This document shows, one piece after another, positions 24,093 to 33,000 of a stretch of 64,000 nt of DNA (position 1 is its first letter; every line of letters starts with the position of its first letter). This DNA comes from JAENVU01 sp038250905 (GTDB taxonomy: Bacteria > Actinomycetota > Acidimicrobiia > IMCC26256 > JAENVU01), in NCBI GenBank assembly GCA_038250905.1, contig JBBSBV010000004.1, positions 1-64,000 of the forward strand, given 5' to 3'. The translations under genes were made by a program, and so were the position numbers. A model generated the notes under the pieces. The model saw only the letters and a program-made list of their open reading frames with translations. It had not been told where the DNA came from and searched no databases.

Positions 24093-27000
24093 CCGGCAGC
24101 CGGGTCCGGCGCACCACCGGGCCGCTCGCGTTCCGCGGCCCACTCGTGGAGGAGCGCGATCGCCTCCTCGCGGTCTTCGAGATCGAGGTTGGCCGCTCGA
24201 CGGAGGCGGCCGTCGTCGTCCTGCTCGACGGCGAGGAGGTAGACGAGTTCGAAGCCGTCGTCGTGGCTCATCCGGAACTCGCCGAGTGCGAAGTTGTCGC
24301 CGATGACCTCGACGGCGGTGAACGTCCGGTTGCCGAGCCCGACGTCGTTCCCGGCCAGGAGTGCATCGACGGTCTGCTCACGGTTCGAGGTGCCGAAGTT
24401 GACCCCCCGGCGGCGGTCCTCGCGCACGAAATCTGGTGCGTAGGTGGCGAGCACCGCATCGCGGTCACCGTTCGCGAGTGCTTCCATCCGGACCGCGGAG
24501 CTCTCGGCCATCCGCCGGCCGATCTCCGGAGGGCTGGCGTTCGTAGCGGTGTGGCGCATCTCCAACTCTTCGAAGGCGGCATCGAGGTCGTCCTCGTCGA
24601 ACACCACGAGCGCGACGAGTCGTCCCGACCCGTTCGCCTCCAAGAGATTCAGCCGGGTCGAGACGAAGCCGTTGGTCTCGAACTCCATCTTCATCAGTGC
24701 GAGGCGGTCACCGCGGACGGCGAGTACGGACGGACGCACGTGGGCGAACATCTCGATGTGGGCGCCGGCGTTGGCGACGAATGCCTCGAGCCCGGTGATC
24801 GTCCCGGCCGAGACCCCGGCGCGCCGGTCCTGGATGATGACGTCGTCGGCGATGAGGGTCGCGACAGCCGGGACGCCACCTCCGGCCCGGTCCAACAACT
24901 CGCGGAACGTCTGCGAGATTCGGTTCGCAGGCTCGCGCGGCCCGGAGGGCGACTTCGCCGCGCCGGACAGCTCGTCGAAGCGGGCGAGTGCCTCGCCCCA
25001 CTGCGCCGCGCCGTACAGGTCACGGCGCAACCCGCGTCCGTCGGCCGCGGCCTGCATGACCTGGATGAAGTCCCACCGGTATTCGTTGCCCTCGGCCGTG
25101 GTGCCGAAGGTCGTCCCCACGACGAGGGTCGCTCGGCCCGCGGTCAGGACCTTGCGCAGCACGACGACGAAGTCGGGCACAAGCTCGGCCATGCCCCGCA
25201 TCTGGTCGTTCACGAAACCGTCGCGGTCTGTGGTGGGGAACCCGAGCGGGGAGTGGTCGACCGCCACGAAGTCGGGGTGGAGCAGTGCCGCGAACCCGTC
25301 CCAATCGCGACGGTTGAGGAGTCCGACACCTTCGAGGAGCGACGCCTCGACCTCGGTGGGGGCGGAGCCCGAGATGTCGGCGTACCGCGCGTCGAGCGCA
25401 TCCAGGGCGGCGGCGAGTGCGTGCTCGTCGAAGAACGTCATGGCACATTGCTGCCCGGCCTCGTTCGTTTCGATGATCCCGAGTGAGACGAGCTCGAAGC
25501 CGGAGCTGGACACGGCGTGAGTGCGGAAGAGGGCGAGGTGCTTGCCTCGGACCGCGATCGGCTCGAACGTCGTCGGCCCGAAGAGCTGGTCCTGGGCCTG
25601 GATGTTCTCGATTGCCGCGTCGACGCCATGGAGCTCCCCGATCGAGACGCCGGTACGGCGGTCCTCGATGACGAGGTCGTCGGCCATGGTCTCGGCCGGA
25701 TCCGTGGCCGCGCCGATCTTGTCCAGCCAGGTCCCGCGCGCCAGGAGTCGCACGACCGCGTTGTCGACGTGGGGAGTGCGGGTCTCGGCGCCGAGCTCCT
25801 CGAACCGCGCGCGGGCGGCGTCGTGCTGCTCTGGGTCGAAGTAGTCGAGGCTGTCGGCGCGACCGGCGACCGAGTGCGTGACGACGAGGCTTCGCTTCAG
25901 GTATTCGCTGCCTTCGGGAGTGACGAAGGAGTCGTCCTGCGTGATGAGCACGGCGTCGCCGAGCACCTCGAGGGTGGCGAAGATTGTTGTCCGGGGTCGG
26001 GAGATCCCGCGGTCGGCGCGGATCTGGTCGACGACGTCGGACACGGTCTCGGTGGGCCAGCTCAGGAGTCGGTGATCTGTCACCCGGCAGTCGGGGGTGT
26101 GAAGTGCCTGGTACGCGGCCGCCCGGTCGGTCGCGCTCGCACCGCGTCGCACGTCCCCGGCCCGCAGGATCGCGAACTCATGCCCCGCGCCCTCGCCGGC
26201 GATGAACCTCGCCTCGAGTTCGTCGAGCGCGAGCGCCAGGTCGAGGTCCTCGTTGTCGAAGGTCGTGCCGCGTACGACGAGCCCGTCCTCGTCACTCTCG
26301 TAGACCGCGAGTATCGGCAACGTGAACCCCTCGTGGGTCCACTGCACGCGGATGAGGGCTACATGGTCGCCACGGATCGCGAGGTGCTCCATGGAAACCG
26401 TGTCGAACATCTCCAAAATGGCACTGATGTTGGCTTCGATCGCAGCGCGACCTCGGAACGTCGGCGCGGAGATGCCTCGTCGCCGATCGAACAGCACGCT
26501 GTCGTCGGCGAGGATGCCTTCCAGGCTGACGTCACCTGCGGCGAGTCGGGCGGTGTACCGGTCGAGGGCATCGGTGACGTTGTTGCGAATCTGCGGTGCG
26601 GTACGTGTGGTCGAGGTGGAGAGCATCTCGAACATTGCGCGGGCCTGGTGCCACTGCTCGGGTGCGAAGAAGTGGTCCTCGACGATCCGCAGGTCCTCGT
26701 CGAAGCGCGTGACGACCACCAGGTCCGACTCGAACGCGGGGCCCTCAGTCGTGTCCCGCACGGGGATCGAGAGGAGGGCGGCGCGGCCGTCGACCTCGAG
26801 CGTGGCGGGGACGATCACCAGATCCGGCATCTGCTCGAACCCGGCCCGGAGGTACTCCGCGTACCGCTGGGTGCCGAGCTCGCCGAAGCCGATCGGGCTG
26901 TGGTCGTGCGACCGGTGATCCGGCGAGTGGATGGTGGCCCACGCGTCGAGGTCCCGGCGGTTCATCGCCGCGTACCCGTCGGCGAGCACCGTGATGACGG

Positions 27001-30000
27001 CGGCGTGCGCGGCGCCTTCTCCCTCGGCGTACCAGCGGTCGAGCTGCTCGACGGCCGCCGCGAGTGCGTCGACGTCGAAGATCTCGGTGCGGGCGAACCG
27101 GCCCTGGGGGTCGGTCTCGGTGACCTCCAGCCGTTCCGAGATGAGCCCGTCGGCGGTGGTCGCAGTGAGTCGGGTCAAGGCCAGCCGGTCGCCCCGCACT
27201 GCGACCGGGACCATCGACTGCGTGGTGAAGCCGACCTCGTCGCCCGCGCTGGAGAGCGCCCGCATCTCCTCGACGCCTTCGCTCGCCGGGACGATGCCGC
27301 CGAAGCGGTGGGAGACGACGGTGTAGCCCGGCGCGATGAGGTGCTCCAACTCCGCGCTGCGACCGGCGTTCCGGGCGTCGACCCACGCCGCGTTGAGGCG
27401 CGTCACCGTGTTGCCCATGGCGGGCGTCTCCGAGCGGGCGCCGAGCTCGTCGAGGCGGGCGAGCGCGGTCGGATAGTCGGTGTCGTCGAAGAACTCCATT
27501 CGTTCGACGCGCTGGTCGCCGTCGAACGTCGTGACGAGGTGGAACACCCACTGCACGGTGCCGCCGTCGGTGTCGATGCCGGTGCTCTCGACCGTTCCCA
27601 GCGCCGCACGCTCACGAAGCTGTACGGATCGCGTGAGGACCTGCTCCGAGATCTGATCCTCGTAGCTCTGCTGTGCCGCGACGAATCCGTCGCGATCAAG
27701 GGTCGGCCAGGAGAGCTGACGGTGGTTGACCGCGACGAAGTTGTCGCTGAGCAACGAGGCGAGTCCGTGCCGGCCTTGTGAGTTCATCGCGGCGCTGACC
27801 CGCCGTCCCGCCTCGAGGATGAGCGCGTGTGGTGCGCCTTCACCGGCGATGAAGCGGTCGTTCAACTCCTCGACCGCGTCGTCGAGCGCGTCGTCGTCGT
27901 GGAGCGAGATGTGCGCCACGAGACCCGCGACGTTCGTCTCGCAGACGGAAAGAATCGGGAGGTGCATACCCCCTTCGGTCGCGAAGGTCGTTCGCATCAG
28001 ACTGAGTCGCCGACCCCGGACCGCGAGGTGGTCGATGGTCACCCCGGTGAACCCGACCTCGAACGTCGCCCGCAACGCGGTCATGTATTCGTCGCGCCCA
28101 CGCGTCGTGGCGTCCGACACCGCGGTCCGGTGGTCGACACGGACGATGTCGGGCGTGAGGAGTTGGGCGGCGTCGTCGAACCGGCGGCTGATCGCGAGGG
28201 CGAAGAACCGGTCGACGGCTCTGGTGGTCGCGTTCTCGACGCGCGCCGGGCCCGTCGCGGTGGGTGCCGCGCCGGCGAGCTCGTCGAACCGCGCCAGCGC
28301 GGCGAGGAAGTCATCCTCGGCGAAGAACTCGAAGCCGGCGAACCGGCCGTCGACGACGGCCGACGCGACGTGGAAGCCGTACTCGTAACGCGCGCCGTGC
28401 TCGGAGGTGCCCCGCGCCCCGTAGGTGGCGAGCGAGGCGTTGCCGGCGGCGACGAACCGGCGACTGATGACCGCGCTGTCGGGCGACGTCTCGGTCAGGC
28501 TCTGCATGCGAGCCACATGCGCGTCGCGGTCGCTGGTGCGAGGCCAGAGTCCTCGGTGATCGCCGACGACGATGTCCGGCCGCATCGTGGCGACGAGGGC
28601 GTCCCAGTCCCGCCGGTTGATCGCCGCCACGTGATCCATCGACGGTCGTACGACCTCGGCGTGCTTCGCGCCCTCGCCGGCCAGGTAGCGGGCATCGAGT
28701 TCGGCGATGGCGTCGAGCAGGCTGTCGTCGTCGAAGGTGAGCAGACCGGTGCATCGGCCGTCGGCATCGAACTCTGAGAGCGTCAGCTGCGGGATCTCGT
28801 CCCCGGCCTCGCTGTGCCAGACGACTCGACCGAGGCTGAGGCGATCGCCACGAACCGCCACGACGTCGTGCAGCTCGGCGGTGAGCCCGACGTCGAGGCT
28901 GGCCCGAATGCCCGCCAGCAACTCGTCCCGACTGTTCGAGCCCCATGAGACCGTCGTCCGACGGTCGTCGTTGATCATGCGCGGTGCCAAGCGCGCCTGG
29001 ATCTCGTCGATCCGGCCGGCGTTGACCAGGGTCAGGATGTGCTCACCGGCGCGGGTCGCCGCGTTTTCGAGTCGGGCGGGATGGGCCTCGACCGCGTCGG
29101 TCGACTGGACGCCGAGCTCGTCGAGGCGGGCGAGCGCGGCGGGGAAGTCAGCCTCGTCGAAGAGTTCCGAGGCGGCGATCCGATCCTCTCCATCGACGGT
29201 CGAGACGAGATGGAATGCCCACTCGAATGCTCCACCCCCGGCGTCGGTGCCGGTCACATCGAAGGTGCAGAGGAACGCGTGCTCGACCGGGTGGAGGGTT
29301 CGCACGAGCATGCGGCGTCGAATCTGCTCGGCGAACATCTGCTGCATCGCGACGTACCCGTTGCGATCGAGTGGCGGGTTCGCGATCTGTCGATGGTCGA
29401 CGAAGGTGTAGTCGTCGGTGAGCAGGTTCGTGAGCGTGGTCCAGTCCTCGGCCTGGAGGGCGGCAAGGGTGCGGATCGCCGTGTCGAGCATCGGCGCGTA
29501 CGGCGCACCTTCGCCCGTGACGTAGCGCGCGTCGAGCTCAGCGACGGCGTCGTCCAGTGCGTCCTCGTCGAAGCTGATCGTGCTGCACACCCGACCGGAC
29601 TCGTCGATCTCGTCGACGCTGAGGAAGACCAGCTCGTTCCCGTCGGCGGAACGCATCGTGACGAGCGAGAGCTCCAGGCGGTCACCTCGGATCGCGATCG
29701 AGACGGATGATTGGTGGGTGAAGCCGGCGTCGAGGGAAGCGCGCGAGGCGTCGCTGAAGTCCTCGAGGCCGCGGGTCGTCGGCATCGACACGACGGACCG
29801 GCGGTCGACGCGCTCGAGGTCGTCGCTCAGCAGCGCTCCGGCCTCGTCGAAGCGTCCGGTATTGAACATCGCGAGAGCCCGGGTTCGGGTGCGAGTCGCG
29901 GCATTCTCGGCGCGCGGGTGACGCGGGTCGGGCGGCGCTTCGGCGCCGAGCTCGTCGAGGCGGGCGAGCGCGGCGGGAAAGTCGTCGAGGTCGAAGATTT

Positions 30001-33000
30001 CCAGGCGGGCGACGCGATCGGTCGCGTCGATCGCAGCCACGAAGACCCCGGCCCACGTGTAGGTGCCGCCGTCCTCCGTGACCTTGAGGTCGTCGCGTAC
30101 CCCGAGCACCGCGTTTCCTGAGATATGCACGGTGCGGAAGACCTCGAGCCGGGACGTGAACTGCTCGTCGAGCGCCGCGACGGAGGCCCTGAGGTAGTCG
30201 CGGTCAGCTTCGCCGTGGCCGATCCGTTGGTGGTCGACGGCGACGAAGTCGGGGGACACCAGATCGGCGAACCTGCGGGCGTCCCGCATGCTGCCGACGA
30301 TCCGGAGGATTCGTGCGTGCGGTGCGCCCTCGCCCGCGAGGTACCGCGCGTCGAGCTCGTCGATCGCGACGACGAGGTCGTCGGGGTCGAAGTTGATCAT
30401 GTGGACGAATCGACCGGTGGTGTCGACCTCCTCCAACTGGAGGAACTCGCTCTCGTCGCCATCGCCGGTGCGGAAGACGCCGCGACACAGTGCGAGGCGG
30501 TCGCCGCGCACCGCAACGGGAGCGAGCGTGATGTCCGAGTAGCCCGCCTCGAAGATGGCCTGCACCGAGGCGAGGTACTCGTCGCACCCGGTCGCGGTGG
30601 GCGCCGACACCACGCGGCGACGGTCGTCGCGGATGAAGCCCTCGGCGATCAGCTCGCCGGCGCGTTCGAAGTCCCTCACGTTCGCCAACTCGACGAGTCG
30701 GGTCATCGCTCGCGTGACGGTGTTGTCGGCCCGGGGGTGACGGGGGTCGGCCGGCTGCTCGGCGCCGAGCTCGTCGAGGCGGGCGAGCGCGGCGGCGAAG
30801 TCGTCCAGATCGAAGCTCTCCATGCGGATGACGCCGTCCGGATTCGCCGAGATGACGGTGTGCGCGGACCAGGCCACCGCCGAGCCGTCCGACGTGGTCC
30901 CGATCCCTTCGAGGGTCGTCAACGCCGCGTTGCCCCGCGTGTGGAGCTTCCGGACGACCATCACGAGATCGGGTACGAGCCCCACGTACTGCTGCATCGT
31001 CGCGACCCAGCCCTGACGGTCGACGCTGGGCCACCCGAGTTGGCGGTGGTCGACCTGGGTGAACTCCGGGAAGTCGGGACCGAGGAGGGTCGACCAGTCC
31101 CGGCGGTTCACCAGGTTCACGACCGGGAAGTCGGAGAACGGGATACCGCCCGCGCCCTCACCCGCGTAGTACCGAGCGTCGAGTTCGTCGAGCACGTCGA
31201 CGAGGTCCGCCTCGTCCGCCAGGTCGATCGCTGCGACCCGGCCCGCTTCGTCCAGCTCCAGCAGGGTCAGGAAGACGGATTCCAGACCGTCAACAGTGGC
31301 CGTGCCGCCCTCGACGAGCGCGATCCGGTCGCCCCGGATCGCGATGACCGATCGCTCGATCGGAGTGTCGAGGCCGACGGCGCCGATGGCCGCGTCCGCG
31401 GTCAGGATCTTGTCCCGCCCGGCGGCGCGCCCGCCGCCGACGAGTCGCCTGCGGTCGTGGATGGTGACGTCGGGGGCGAATCGGTCGGCGATCTCGGACC
31501 ACCGACCGAGTTGCGCCCCGATCTCGACGACGGCGACGACCGCGGCGTTGACAGCGTCCGGCGTTCGGGTCTCAGCGGGTTCCGCGGCACCCAGCTCGTC
31601 GAGGCGGGCGAGCGCGGCGGCGAAGTCGTCCTCGTCGAACACCTCGATGACCGCGACACCGGTCGGCTCGACGACGCTGACCGTCAACTGCACCCACTCC
31701 ACCGCTCCGCCGTCGGGGGTCGTGCCGGATGCATCCAGGGTGAACAGGGTCGCCGGTCCGCGAATCTCGACCTTGCGGGGCAGGAGGATCAGGTCCGGGG
31801 CAAGCTCGGTGTACTCACGAATCGTCGCGACGAGTCCCTCGCGATCGAGGGTCGGCCAGCCGATCTGGCGGCGGTCCGTGCACACGAAGTCCGGGGTGTA
31901 GGTGTCGCGATACGCGTCCCAATCACGTGCATTCGCGGCGGTGAACGATCGAAAGCCGACCCGGTGTCGCGACGCCAACGCCGCGCCTTCTCCCGCGAAG
32001 TACCGCTCGTCGAGTTCGTCGATGGCCTCGGCGAGTGCATCGTCGTCGAACCATGTCGCCGAGACCCAGCGACCCTCGGCGTCGAGCTCGACGACGCCGA
32101 GCATGGGCATTTCGTCGTCACCGGCGCTTCGCCATGCCCCCCGTCCCAGGAACAGTCGGTCGCCCCGGACGGCAAGCGGCTGGTGCGAGAGCACGAAGCT
32201 CATTTCGTACGCGGCGCGAGTGGCGGCCATGAACCCGGCCCGGTCCTGCGCACCGAAGGACACCGTCGTCCGACGGTCGGTGTCGTGGTACCCCGGCGCG
32301 AGCAGTGCATCGGCGTCGTCGAGGCGACCGTCGGCGTATGCCCCGACGAAGCGGTCGAAGAGTGCAGCCGCCGCATTCTCGGCGCGCGCGTGACGCTCGC
32401 CCGTGTCGTCTGGAACCGACGGCACCGGCGAACGTTGGGGAGTCGGGATCGGCGCGGGTGTGACCCGAGCCTCGTCGGCGAGCCGTTCCGACGGGACGGT
32501 CGCGCCCTTGAGGTCGTAGAGACGCCGGGCCTCGGCGCGGACGGAGCGCGAGTTGGTCGCGTCGCCGGCCTGCTGGTGGAGCGCGGCGAGCGCGACGCAG
32601 GCGTCGGCGTGATCGATCACCAGGTCGGTCACGGCCGCGATCTCGACCGCTTCCTTCGCCAGGGCGATCCCGCCGGCGACATCTCCACGGGCCGCGAGCA
32701 CCTCGGCCCGCGCGACGCGCCACGCGATTGCCGTCTTGAGGTCCTGGCCCGCGAGCTGCTCGCTCGACGCGGCGAACGGTTCGGCCTCGTCGACCCGACC
32801 CTCGGCAATCAGCGCGTGGGCGAGCAGCGCGGCGGCGCGCCCGGCGTCGATTCCGACGCCCATCTCGATGAGGCCCTCGTACGCGTCGCGGAGCGGACCG
32901 ATCGCGGCGGCCGGATCGCCGGCCACGAGCTCGACCACGCCAGTCAAGTACGCGGTCTCCAGCAATCCGTGACGGAGCCCGAGCTCCTCGAGCGTCGCCC

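Noticed and set aside
24092..32385. Assembly artefact as an explanation for the repeat array
   Set aside because: Units differ extensively in amino-acid sequence and codons, so a simple collapse or duplication of reads is unlikely, although copy number still deserves long-read confirmation.
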